A stretch of 64,000 bases of DNA, taken from the NCBI GenBank assembly GCA_963576785.1, contig OY756139.1, positions 4,216,001 to 4,280,000 of the forward strand. The letters are read 5' to 3'. Within the stretch, counting starts at the first letter, position 1. Each line of letters begins with the position of its first letter. The translations under genes and the position numbers were made by a program. This document shows, piece after piece, positions 35,618 through 46,303 of the stretch. The notes beneath the pieces are model-generated. The model had not been told where the DNA came from. It was given only the letters and a program-made list of their open reading frames with translations, and did no database searches. This DNA comes from Chlorophyllum brunneum. Its lineage: Eukaryota > Basidiomycota > Agaricomycetes > Agaricales > Agaricaceae.

Positions 35618-35634
35618 GCGCAAACCCGCGAGCC
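35593..35634 (+). other. Candidate -1 ribosomal frameshift signal (GGATTTT plus hairpin)
   Basis: GGATTTT at 35593-35599 is phased G GAT TTT in gag, the layout of a -1 slippery heptamer. After a 6-nt spacer, GGCTC (35606-35610) pairs with GAGCC (35630-35634), and GCG (35618-35620) with CGC (35627-35629). The gag stop sits in the bulge. The -1 frame is open from 35572 into protease. The heptamer, the spacer length and the outer stem recur at the gag end of Gypsy2 (47410-47451). Confidence 0.6.
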
Positions 35635-38600
35635 AATAAAACTAGAGTTTCTGTTTTATCACACAATAGACGATACGTGATTCCCCAAAAACGAAACTCT
35701 ACGCGCGAACTTCTCCTCGACTCAACAATCCAGACAAGAAAAGGACGCAAACCAATTACAACTTTGGTAGACTCCGGATGCACCCACATATGCATAGCAC
35801 AACGAACAGTAGAAGAAGAACAGATCCCGACTAAAACCCTGGAAACCCCGATCAAAGTAATCAACGCCGATGGAATGGAAAATAGGAAGGGAAAAATAAC
35901 AGATAAAGCACAACTGGTACTAAACAACGGCAACCACACAGAGCAAATCGACGCTCTAGTAACACAATTGGAGAGCGCAGACTTATACCTGGGACACGAT
36001 TGGCTGGTTAAACATAACCCAGAAATCGATTGGAACAATCATGTCATATGATTCACGAGATGTCCAGAAGATTGCAAAATATCACATAGTGACATACGGT
36101 TCAACGAGAAAATACGGATAGTCAAGGAACACATTGAAGAAAAAAAGGCGGACCGGACGGACGATGAAGATCTACCACCATACCTCCAACAGTACACCCA
36201 TCTATTCAACAAGAAGAACTTTGATAATTTACCCGCACACATGGTATGGGACCACGAGATAAATCTGTCGGAGGATGCACCCCCGGTACTGCAATCCAAA
36301 GTTTACCCGATGACAATAACGGAAAAACAGGAACTACAAAAGTTCCTCGACAAAAACCTCGCCTCAGGACGAATCAGACCATCACAATCCCCCTACGCCA
36401 CCCCATGCTTCTTTATACCAAAAAAGGACGGAACAAAACGCCTGGTACAAGACTACAAAAAACTGAATGAACACACCATCAAAGATAAAACGCCACTACC
36501 ACTCATAGGCGAAGTTCTAGATCGATTAAAGGACGCAAAAGTGTTTAACAAGCTCGATATCATTTGGGGATACAACAACGTCAGAATCAGGAAAGGAGAC
36601 GAATGGAAGGCAGCGTTCGTAACAAACAACGGATTATTTGAACCTACAGTCATGTTCTTCGGAATGAGCAATTCACCTGTGACCTTCCAGAGAATGATGA
36701 ACACAATATTTCGGGAACTATTACATGAAGGAACGCTCGTCAACTACATGGACGATTTCGTCATTCCAGGGACCACACAAGAAGAACTCGAGAAACGAAC
36801 GACGTGGTTCTTAGACATTGCAGCCAAACACCAGCTCTACTTCAAGCGATCAAAATGTATGTTCGACGCGAAGGAAATACCCATACTGGGCTTTGTAGTA
36901 GGACAGGGCAGCGTTAAAATGGAGGAAGAGAAGGTGAAAGCAGTAAGGGAATGGCCAACACCCAAATCCGTGAAAGATGTCGAAAAATTCCTCAGCTTTG
37001 CAAACTTCTACCGACGATTCATACAAGACTTCAGTAACATAGCGACACCACTACATGAACTCAAGAAGAAAGATGCACAATGGTCATGGTCAGAACGACA
37101 ACAGCAAGTGTTTGAAAAAATCAAGAAGAAAATCACGAGCGAACCAGTACTAGCAATGCCTCGAGATAAAGGACAATATAGAGTGGAAGTGGACGTATCA
37201 GGATACGGAGTAGGAGCGGTACTATCACAAGACCAGGATAACCAGTGGCACCCAATTGCCTTCCACTCGAGAACAATGACACCGGCAGAACGAAATTACC
37301 AAATCTACGACAAAGAACTATTGGCAATCCGAGAAGCGATCAAAACTTGGAGACAATATCTACTCGATGCTGACAAACCATTCGAGATATGGACAGACCA
37401 CAAGAACTTGGAATACTTTAGGAAACCGCAACAACTCACAGGACGACAGGCGAGATGGCAACTGGAACTACAGGAATATCACTACACGTTAAAACACATA
37501 CCCGGAAAAACAAACACAAAAGCAGATGTGTTATCAAGATTAGCAAAAACAGATACAACCAGAGACAACACAAATATCACGCTGTTACCAGACCACTTAT
37601 TCGATAACACTACCACCGAGATCAGACAAATTTGGGATATATCGGGAGAAGAAGACCTGAAACACCGATTACGAAAGGAGCAGAGGAGAGAAACACAATG
37701 GTTAAGAGAAAAAGAGAAACGACCAGAAGAGATATGGGAAACTGATGGATTACCCATCTTCGAAGGAAGAATATACGTACCACCAAACACCGAGTTACGC
37801 CAAGAAATACTCCAACAACACCACGACAGAACGGACGTAGGACACCCGGGACAACACAGAATGATCGAACTCCTCAAAAGGACATATTGGTGGCCACAAA
37901 TGCGCAATGATGTTAAACGATACATCAAGGGATGCGACACATGTCAACGAAACAAAATACTCCGAACACGACCTACCACACACCTCCATCCGCTACCAAT
38001 ACCCACCGGACCATGGGAAGAGATATCAATCGACATGATAGGACCACTGCCAGAATCAGAGGGATACGATGCGATACTTGTCATCATTGATTGTTTCAGC
38101 AAAATGATCAGACTACGTGCAGTTAACACCACCCTATCATCCGAGGAGCTAGGAGATATATATCAGGACGACATATGGAGACAACATGGGATACCACGCA
38201 GGATCATCAGTGACAGAGGTCCACAATTCGCATCAAAATTCATGGCGGAACTTTGCAGAGCAACCGGCACCCAACGTAACCTATCCATGGCATACCATCC
38301 ACAAACAGACGGTCAAACGGAGCGCATCAACCAAGAGGTCGAGGCCTACCTCAGAAATGTAATCAATCATGCACAGAACAACTGGAAGAAATGGCTCAGC
38401 ACCGCAGAATTCCAGTATAATGATAAAACACATAGTGCCACGGGACATTCACTGTTCCAGATAGTATACGGACAACACCCATGGAAAGGAGACATCTCAA
38501 ACGAGATCAAGGCTCCTGCGATCACGGAGCAAATACAGGAGCTACAGGACATGCGCCAAGAGACAATCAAAATGCTACAACAAAACCAGGTGCAAATGGA

Positions 38601-39099
38601 GAAATGGAACAGCACAAAACCAGAACACGAGTACCTGGAAGGAGACCAAGTTTGGCTTGAGGCAGACAATATTAGGACAACAAGACCAACGAAGAAACTA
38701 GATCACAAGAGATACGGACCATTCCGAGTAAAAGAAAAAATAGGAGAAACAAGCTACCACCTGGAGCTACCTGAAACATGGGCGATACATGACATATTCA
38801 ACAGCAGACTACTCTCCCCCTATCATAACCCCGAGTATGACAGCCAGCACACTCCGCCACCACCGATCCCCGAGATAGTTAATGATGAGGAACACTACGA
38901 AGTAGACGAAGTCCGAGGACACCGCACAAAAGGGAAACGAAAACAGTACCTGGTACACTGGAAAGGATATATGTCCGAAGAAGATACATGGGAAGATGAG
39001 ACAAATTTAGATAATGCCAAGGAAGCGGTACAAGAATTTATGAGCAAGATTTCGAGGACGAAACCTATAAAAAGGGGAGGTAAAAAGCAACAATTATGA
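35600..39099 (+). pseudogene. Gypsy1-C pol: protease, RT, RNase H, integrase, chromodomain (one stop)
   Basis: Frame 1, entered from gag by the proposed -1 shift; no ATG precedes the protease. Protease active site DSG at 35770-35778. TGA 36049-36051 (CGA at 8574 in Gypsy1-A) is the only stop. RT has LVQDYKKLNEHT and NYMDD (YMDD 36745-36756). RNase H has VEVDVSGYGVGAVL, YDKELLAI and IWTDHKNL. Integrase has the HHCC finger (GHPGQHRM ... GCDTC) and the D, D, E core (SIDMIGPL, ISDRGPQFAS, TDGQTERINQEVE). The C-terminus is a chromodomain (YLVHWKGYMSEEDTWEDE). The last codon TGA 39097 overlaps an ATG (ATGA). Confidence 0.94.
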
Positions 39100-39287
39100 A
39101 CAACAAACCTCGCATTCCAAGCAACCACTACACTCAACGCATCACTCGTAGTATTCAGTTCACACTTGACTTCGCCAATTATCTTTACAACACACCATGC
39201 CTGCCGAACGCCAACTTACCCCATACCCCTACCTCAAAGAATTTGAAGAACTTGTCCCAGAAAGGACCAGCCATGAAGAACTCATAG
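39096..39287 (+). CDS. Small ORF overlapping the pol stop, similar in both Gypsy families
   Basis: ATG 39096 overlaps the pol TGA as ATGA. It encodes 63 residues beginning MNNKPRIPSNHYTQR, in a frame different from both pol and ORF3, and overlaps the ORF3 start. Gypsy2 keeps MNNKPRI, HYTQR and NTPC at equivalent positions (49902 onward) but a different C-terminus. It may be a short coupled cistron, a leader that lets ribosomes reach ORF3, or chance conservation of DNA. Function unknown. Confidence 0.35.
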   Translation: MNNKPRIPSNHYTQRITRSIQFTLDFANYLYNTPCLPNANLPHTPTSKNLKNLSQKGPAMKNS

Positions 39288-39949
39288 AAGGAGAAACCCT
39301 AGTCAACACCATAATACTATTGGGCGCAGCAGTGAAAGCAACCCAAGAAGGCGCCTCGAAAATTATGGACACATTATCCGAAGCCACTCCGAGACTCAAT
39401 CAGTTCATCATCGATGAAGGAAGGAGAGACCAACTAGAGAGGCACTTGTACGAAATTAACGACGACTTGCAACTCCTCGTTATATCCAACATACGAGCTT
39501 GGATGCACAGTATCCTCGTAGCCCTAGCCGAGCGACTCAATACGTACGAGTCAAGAAGCACAGACAACCTCTCCCACCACATCGTTAATCGACTACTTGT
39601 TAGTAACGACCCGTTCCCCATCCAACATCACATCTGCCACACATGCGAACAAAAGACTCAAGGAAGAACCGCCGCCGATCAGTTACTCCACCCCGACATC
39701 GAAGAAGAAGTCGCTCATCTCCAGACCATACTCACCACGGTAGTACCCCCCATCACACCCATGATCTTCCACCCGCCGACAGGATATAACACATTGAAAT
39801 CAGAAGGTGAAAAGGACAACGACTACTGGAAGGACATCGTGCATAAACTGCTAAGCAATCACACCAACGACAACACCACGTATAACAACCACACCCACTT
39901 CCTGTTCAAAGAAGGACTGCCACATGCACCCCTCTGGATTGGCTTATGA
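39197..39949 (+). CDS. Gypsy1-C ORF3, conserved accessory protein of unknown function
   Basis: 250 codons from ATG 39197 (CACCATGCC context) to TGA 39947. The frame continues for 28 more codons to TAA 40031, and Gypsy2 ORF3 aligns across the stop with Arg (CGA) at its place, so the ancestral protein was about 278 residues. The N-terminal 150 residues are predicted helical and poorly conserved. The C-terminal block shares PMIF-PP--Y-TLK, YW--IVH and P-WIG with Gypsy2. No signal peptide, membrane helix, zinc finger or enzyme motif is visible. It sits in the env position of the element, but does not look like an envelope protein. Confidence 0.8.
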   Translation: MPAERQLTPYPYLKEFEELVPERTSHEELIEGETLVNTIILLGAAVKATQEGASKIMDTLSEATPRLNQFIIDEGRRDQLERHLYEINDDLQLLVISNIRAWMHSILVALAERLNTYESRSTDNLSHHIVNRLLVSNDPFPIQHHICHTCEQKTQGRTAADQLLHPDIEEEVAHLQTILTTVVPPITPMIFHPPTGYNTLKSEGEKDNDYWKDIVHKLLSNHTNDNTTYNNHTHFLFKEGLPHAPLWIGL

Positions 39950-40127
39950 CGTGTTGATAAAGCACCTCTCATCGGAGGAAACAAGAAGGACTTGGCCAGA
40001 GCTCTGGGAGCGGCCATACCCATGAACGAGTAAATACTCATCGCGCTTTCTTATCTTCACCAAATTCCGTATGCTTTACTTTACAAAGGACCTTTACAGT
40101 AATACGCATCATGAGGACATGAAGCTT

Positions 40128-40137
40128 GAAAGGGAGG
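40128..40137 (+). other. Polypurine tract
   Basis: GAAAGGGAGG followed by TAT and the 3' LTR, the plus-strand primer of reverse transcription. Gypsy2 has AAAAAGGGAGG at 50911-50921 in the same place. Confidence 0.85.
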
Positions 40138-40140
40138 TAT

Positions 40141-40431
40141 TGTTACGAATTGTAGGCCGTTCATTTCTATCATGCGCCCATTACCTCGTGTACCCTCATA
40201 CTTGTTTCACCTCCTGTATCACCCCTAGAGGCTATGCCTCTTACCTGACTCCTTCTACTCATCTCCTATGACTCCGTTACTCGACTCCCTTATTATTAGC
40301 CCTTACCACTAGTATATAAAGTGTAGTAATACTTGATGTATTCCTTACACTTTACCAATCGTATCATCCCTTCTTCCTTTCTCTACTTCCTTCCCTTTAT
40401 GCAACCTGAGTCAGAGACTAAGGTCGTAACA
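40141..40431 (+). repeat. Gypsy1-C 3' LTR (291 bp)
   Basis: TGTTAC to GTAACA, lacking 10 bp (CCAAAGGCTT) relative to the 5' LTR. Followed by target duplication CCTAG. Confidence 0.96.
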
Positions 40432-42440
40432 CCTAGCAACAAAAGACTACTGTACCATTCGTGTGTCATACCAGTGGTGACATATGGATATCAGTTATGG
40501 TTTCACAACAAGTCATGAACTAAAGGGACTTGCAAAATCCTCAATAAAATGCAACGACAAGCAGCCCTTTGGATCACTGGGGCCTTCTGAACGTCTCCCA
40601 CTGGTGGCGTTGAGTCCCTTGTGGGGCTTATGCCCATCAAACTACATCTCCAAAAGTTGGCTGAACAACAAACGTCGAGGCTTCATACATTGGATGATGA
40701 ACACGCACTGGCAAGACTGACAAAAGAGTATCATTCTTCCCCCCACCGACTTCACATCAAGAATTTCACGGGGATTCAGAAGAAGAAGACACTTGGAGCT
40801 GTGATGGATGTTTTGTGCCCCACCCCTGAGACTCGTTATGTAGAATCATTTAGTTCTGTTTCTAAAACTCTCTGGCCAGGACATAGGTTACTTGACTGCT
40901 TCTCTACTAATGTATCATTCATAGGATTCAACCGGGACAACCCTCACCTCTCGAAAACACTTTGGGATGATGTAACAATGAACGTGACGATGGACCCCAA
41001 GTCCATCATCATTGGCATGGACGGCTTGGTCCACCCCAACCCCAACCCACTTGCTGGCCAGTTCACGGTGGCAGCCACTATTCAACACCTAGACAGAGGG
41101 AGCTCTATCATGAAGAGGCTTGGAGGAACAATGTCGACCAACACAGAATTGGTAGTGCAGTACTTAGGTATCACCAAAGTACTCACCTCTGATGACTACA
41201 ACCAAGTTGAACACATCCATGTATTCACCAATTCCCTCACAGCATCTCGACTCCTACTCAACTGTTTGCCGCATTCCTGTCAGCAACAGTCCATCCTCAC
41301 CTCAAAGGCACTCTTAGCTTGGTTCAACAAGTCTGACCAGCACTGCCTCATGTTCTATCACACTCCGTCGAAGTGCAAATACGGAATACAAAAAGCCACA
41401 CATGACTGGATTCAAACGGTCGCCTGGCCCAACTGGGGTAGAAACCACCAAGTTCCCAACTCGATCACCTACTTATGCAAAAAGTCCGCTGAACACGCCA
41501 TTCACACATGGCAAGCCATGTTCGGGTTCAGGAAATACAGCGGTAGCTCCTTCCTCCACCTTCCGGTGCGAGCAAATGGGGCCTCCACCTTACCATCGCA
41601 CATCAAATCTGGCCCCTGGATACAAGAATGTGGGTACCAACCACAGCTCTTCACAAGAGTGTGTCGAGCCATTTTATGCCATGCCCCAATTGGTGAATAT
41701 CGACTTCAGTTCTTCCCCAATGAGAATCTATCTTGCCACCATTGCAACAACCAGATGGTCCAAACTAGGACACACATCCTCTATTGTTGTAATAACTTCG
41801 ATCATCATTTTGGCATCAACACCATCAAGACTTTCGTCAACTTCTTGCATTGTAACCCCACTGTGTTCAGCTTCCCCCCAGAACCTGATTGCCCTCATAT
41901 CTGTGCTGGTTCAATACCTCCGTTACATCATCATCATCATCGTCAAATCTATCAGAGGTTTGGGTCTGTGCCCGTGTGAGTCCTTTCTTCTTTTAAATTT
42001 TTCTTATGCTTCCCCAGTTATGGATTTCAATTTCATTTCTCTATCTCTCCCCATCCTGCTCATCTACTATTTTATATAGTTTTCATTCAATATCCATCAT
42101 TCCCGTGGTGTCCAGGCGAAATGCTCCTCCACATGCTAGTACTGTTTGTTATTCCCCCTTGTGATTGTGAGTCGATAGTTTCTTTTCTATCAATTTCTTT
42201 CTCTCTCTCACTCTCTCTCTTTTCCGAATTCCTTCTTTCTCTTTTCCCGCTGATCAACTAAGGTACCAAACATCTCTCTAGTGTATGCACTAGATGACAT
42301 CGAGTCTCATGGGATTAGTATACATATTAGTTTACTTTCCTTGCTCTGAACATTCTGTACGTTCTACCTGTGTATGTATGTACATGCGGACTGCAATCAA
42401 GCACCACTATATAAATTGTTGAAATTAAAAAAAAAAAAAA
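40432..42440 (+). mobile_element. L1-g part 2: LINE 3' half with A tail
   Basis: Resumes the LINE at SNKRLLYHSC and runs through RNase H (GMDGLVHPNP; HVFTNS), the Cys/His motif, 3' UTR with CT repeats, TATATAAATTGTTGA and an A tail (about 42426-42440). 452 codons (40621-41979) are open. At 40666-40668 it has CAA where L1-a has TGA. Confidence 0.92.
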
Positions 42441-42995
42441 GAAAAAACAAAAAAGAGCATGAAATAATTGAGTCATGTTAGAGGGATGAGCTAAAAGAAC
42501 CATACTCTACAGGACTGGTCAGATCAGCCTATCTACAACCCACTTGCAGCCAGTCATGGTGCATGGGGAGCAGGCAATCTGGGGCCCATAACCTGTTTTC
42601 CAGCACAGTAATATGCAGTGACAGACAGATAATCTGACTTACTGATAGTTTGGTTAGTGAATGGTAAAGTTACTAGTAGAGTTGCTGTGAGTCAAGTAGA
42701 GCAAGGTATAGAAATTGAGTAGATTGTCTAAGAAAACATAAGGGAATACATGCTGCTTTATATACTAAGTGTCTGGGTAGCAAACCCTAAGACCTACAAG
42801 TAATAACTACACATAATGAGTCAGTAATGACTACAGAGTCCCTTGAAACACTGTGATATCATCAGTGGTGTCCAGTAGCATAATTGGAGCGACAGCGATC
42901 AGTTAGCTCATGAAATACATGAGTAGAAGGTGCATAATGTGAGTCAGAGGGCTCAGCCTCAATGATGAATATTAGATGAATAATACTGAAGAGCT
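42441..42995 (-). other. Unassigned; possible old LTR remnant
   Basis: No ORF. The stretch around 42728-42775 (GGGAATACAT ... CTTTATATACTA) resembles the reverse-strand promoter core of the Gypsy LTRs (GGAATACATC ... CTTTATATACTAG), so an older, diverged LTR may be present. Edges cannot be set. Confidence 0.3.
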
Positions 42996-43182
42996 AATCA
43001 CATGGAATGCAGCTGTAGTAAGTGCACAGCAGACTCTGCATTGTGACAGAGTTCATGGTGCCAGGTAGGCACAGTGGGAAGGCCATTTGTCTGCACAAAC
43101 ATATCCTCATATGGGCCATCAAACTCCTTCATACATTGCAGGTGAATTGAACAATACACATCACAGATGCCATCAGCAAGCT
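42996..43182 (-). pseudogene. FunK1 kinase pseudogene A, 3' piece
   Basis: The reverse strand matches the C-terminal lobe of the intact kinase gene (about 55160-55310), including MKEFDGPYED and WHHELCHNAESAV. It is interrupted at 43182 by the Gypsy2 5' LTR and continues at 51229 after the element, with AAGCT on both sides. Confidence 0.85.
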
Positions 43183-43258
43183 TGTTACAAACTATAGATA
43201 AACAGTATATTCCTATCATGTGCCTGTCACATTCATCATTCCTATGTATCCATTTTAC
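43183..43258 (+). repeat. Gypsy2 5' LTR, first 76 bp
   Basis: TGTTACAAACTATAG onward, matching the 3' LTR start at 50925. Broken at 43258 by L1-h. The remaining 228 bp are at 45983-46210, giving 304 bp in all, the same as the 3' LTR. Confidence 0.92.
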
Positions 43259-45933
43259 AGGGAGCTTGGACAAAGAAAAAGAAAATGTCGGTGCTTGCAT
43301 TTGACGTAGCCCAATTCTTCCCCTCCCTCAATCACGACCTCCTTACCGAAATTCTACGATGGCAAGGATTTCCCCCTCAGGTTGCCGCATTCTTCAACAA
43401 CTACCTCAAGGAACGCTGCACCACCTACCAGTGGAACAATGAGACTTCCCCGGAATACAACGCAGCGGTAGGGGTAGGCCAGGGGTTGGCCCTTAGCCCT
43501 ATTCTCTCTGCTCTATTCCTCGCCCCCCTCTTACACATCTTCGACATCCGCATGGAGGAACACTGTGACAAGTGGGACTTTGATGTCCTCTCGTTTGTTG
43601 ATGATGGCACTTTAGTCGCACAATCCCCATCTCTGGAGAAAAACGTGGAAATCTTACAACACATGTACCGTGAAATGGAGTGGCTCATGAACGAATTTGG
43701 ACTGGAAATTGAACACAGCAAGTCTGAAATCTTTCACTTCATGTGTGCGAGACAAGACTCAAATCCCTCCATCGATTTGGGATCCCCGCCGTTCACTGGT
43801 CGCAACCTTCTCAAACCGAAGACCCACTGGCAGTACCTCAGCTTTTATTTCGACCGGATGTTGACCTTCAAAGAACATGTTTGATTCTACTCCGCCAAGG
43901 CGATATCCACGATCAAGGCGATGAAAATGCTGGGAAATTCTGTTAGAGGGCTGTCCCCCAGCAACAAGAGGCTACTTTACCGTTCATGTGTCATGCCAGT
44001 TGCGACATACGGATACCAATTATGGTTTCACAATTGCTCCTGCACCAAAGGGACTTGTGAAATCCTCAACAAAATGCAACGAAGAGCAGCACTCTGGATC
44101 ACTGGGGCCTTCTGGGCTTCTCCCACTGGCGGTGTTGAGTCCCTTGCGGGGCTCATGCCCATCAAACTTCATCTCCGAAAGTTGGCCGAATGACAATCGT
44201 CGAGGCTTCATACATTGGACAATGAACACGCATTAGCAAGATTGACGAAGGAGTTTCACTCTTCTCCCCACCGACTTCACATCAAGAACTTCACGCAAGT
44301 TCAGAAGAAGAAGACATTAGGAGCTGTAATGGACTTTTCATGCCCCACCCCCGAGACTTGGTATATAGAACATTTCAATTCCATCTCTAAATCTCTCTGG
44401 CCCAGACATAGGTTACTTGACTGTTTCTCTGCTAATGTAAATTTTATAGGATTCAACCGGGACAACCCTCACCTCTCAAAGACGCTTTGGGATGATGTAA
44501 CAACGAATGCGACAACGGACGCAAAATCTATCATAATCAGTATGGACGGCTTGGTCCACCCCAATCCCAATCCACTTGCCAACCAGTTTACAGCGGCGGC
44601 CACCATTCAACATCTTGACGGCGGGAGCTCTACCATGAAGAGGCTTGGAGGTACCACGTCGACAGATACAGAACTAGTAGCACAGTACTTAGGCATTACC
44701 AAAGTACTTGCCACTGCCGAATACGACCAAGTTGAGCATATCCATGTGTTCACTGACTCCATCTCAGCCTCCTGGCTCCTACTCGACTGTTCGCCACATT
44801 CCTGCCAACGACAGTCCATCATCACATCGAAGGCGCTACTGGCTTGGTTCAACAAATCAGGCCAACACCGCCTTTCCTTTTACCACACGCCGTCGAAATG
44901 CAAGTACGGGATACAAAGAGCCACTCACGACTGGATTCAAACGGTCGCCTGGCCTAACCGGGGTAGAAACCACCGAGTACCAAACTCGATCGATTACTTA
45001 TGCAAGAAGTCTGCCGAACGCACCATTCACACTTGGCAAGCCATGTTCGGATTCAAAACTTACAGCGGTAGCTCCTTCCTCCACCTCCCGGTGCGAGCGA
45101 ATGGGGCCTCCGCCTTACCGTCGCACATCAAGTCCGGACCATGGATACGAGAATGTGGATACCAGCCCCAGCTCTTCGCAAGAGCTTGTTGCGCCATCTT
45201 ATGCCATGCCCCAATTGGAGAATATCGACTATGATTCTTTCCTAACAAGGACCTTTCGTGCCACCACTGCAACAGTCAAATGGTGCAAACACGCTCACAC
45301 ATCCTGTATCGTTGCAACAGCTTTGATCACCACTTCGGCGTTAACACAATCAAGACCTTCGTCAACTTTTTGCATTGCAACCCCTCCATGTTCAGCTTCC
45401 CACCAGAACCTGACCACCCTCGTATCCATGCCGGTTCAATCCCACCGTTACATCGTCATCAAGTCCAAAGGAGGTTTGGGTCTGCGCCTGCGTAGGATCC
45501 TTTTCTTTTTCCTTTTTTCTTCTTTTGCTTTCCTGGTTATGGATTTCCAATTCATTTCTCTATCTCCCCTTTCCTCGCTCGTCTACTATTTTATATAGTT
45601 TTCATTCAACTTACATCTCTCCCGTGGTGCCCGGGTAAATACCCACCCACATGCTATGTACCGTTTGATGTTTCCCCTTGTGATTGCGAGTCGGTAGTTT
45701 CTCCTCTATCAATTTCTCTCTCTCACTCTCTCTCTCTCCGATTTCCTTCTCTCCTCTCTTTTCGCTAAACATCGTAGGTACCAAACATCTCTCTAGTGTA
45801 CACGCTAGATGTCAATGAGTCTCGTGGGGTTAGTTTACTTGTAGTTTACCTTCCCTTCTCCGAACATTCTGTATGTTTTACCTTTGTATGTATGTACACG
45901 CGGACTGCGCTTGAGCACTGCTATATAAATTGT

Positions 45934-45966
<33 letters not shown>
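43259..45966 (+). mobile_element. L1-h: 5'-truncated LINE inside a Gypsy2 LTR, with target duplication
   Basis: Starts in RT at GGGAGCTTGGAC and ends with an A tail (45940-45966). Target duplication TATGTATCCATTT-AC at 43243-43258 and 45967-45982 (16 bp, one mismatch). The ORF2 remainder is broken by TGA 43882 (at HV*FYSAK), TGA 44191 (the shared CGA site) and TGA near 45232. It keeps TGG (43360) where L1-a has a stop. RT FVDD, RNase H and the Cys/His motif are recognisable. Confidence 0.94.
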
Positions 45967-45982
45967 TATGTATCCATTTCAC

Positions 45983-46210
45983 CTCCTTGTTTCATTCCTT
46001 AAGGCTGTTCCCTTCTTGACTCATTCTATTCATCCTTATAACTCCTTTACTCCATTCCCTTATTATTAGCAATCACCACCAGTATATAAAGTGTAGTAAT
46101 ACTTGATGTATTCCTTATACTTTACCAATTGTATCATCCCTTACTCTTTCTCTACTTCCTTGTCTTTATCCAAAGACTTGCTACCTGAGTCATAGACTAA
46201 GGTCATAACA
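45983..46210 (+). repeat. Gypsy2 5' LTR, remaining 228 bp
   Basis: Carries the TATA box (TATATAAAG near 46083) and ATACTTTACCAA, one base off the complement of the primer site TTGGTAAAGTGT at 46212-46223. Confidence 0.92.
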
Positions 46211-46303
46211 TTTGGTAAAGTGTCATTCGACTCACCTTGCAAGAGAGGTACCACTATTCATAGCTAGGCTTGGAATAATAGCCTCCAACCAGAATGACAG
46301 TAT

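Larger units (their letters stand above)
34086..40431 (+). mobile_element. Gypsy1-C: chromovirus inserted in LINE L1-g, target duplication CCTAG
   Basis: The reference copy of Gypsy1: 5' LTR, primer-binding site, gag, pol with chromodomain, ORF3, polypurine tract, 3' LTR. CCTAG at 34081-34085 and again at 40432-40436 is the 5-bp target duplication, proving a simple insertion into L1-g. Pol is open for 952 codons after one TGA. Gag has two TGA. ORF3 is open for 250 codons. The 5' and 3' LTRs differ by a 10-bp gap, so some time has passed since insertion. Confidence 0.97.

Noticed and set aside
39197..39949. ORF3 as an envelope gene
   Set aside because: No signal peptide, membrane anchor, cleavage site or Cys pattern is visible; only its position resembles env.
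43183..46210. The 43.18-kb piece as a solo LTR fragment unrelated to the element at 46 kb
   Set aside because: Its 76 bp plus the 228 bp after L1-h add up to exactly the 304 bp of the 3' LTR, and the AAGCT flanks pair only if it is the true 5' end.
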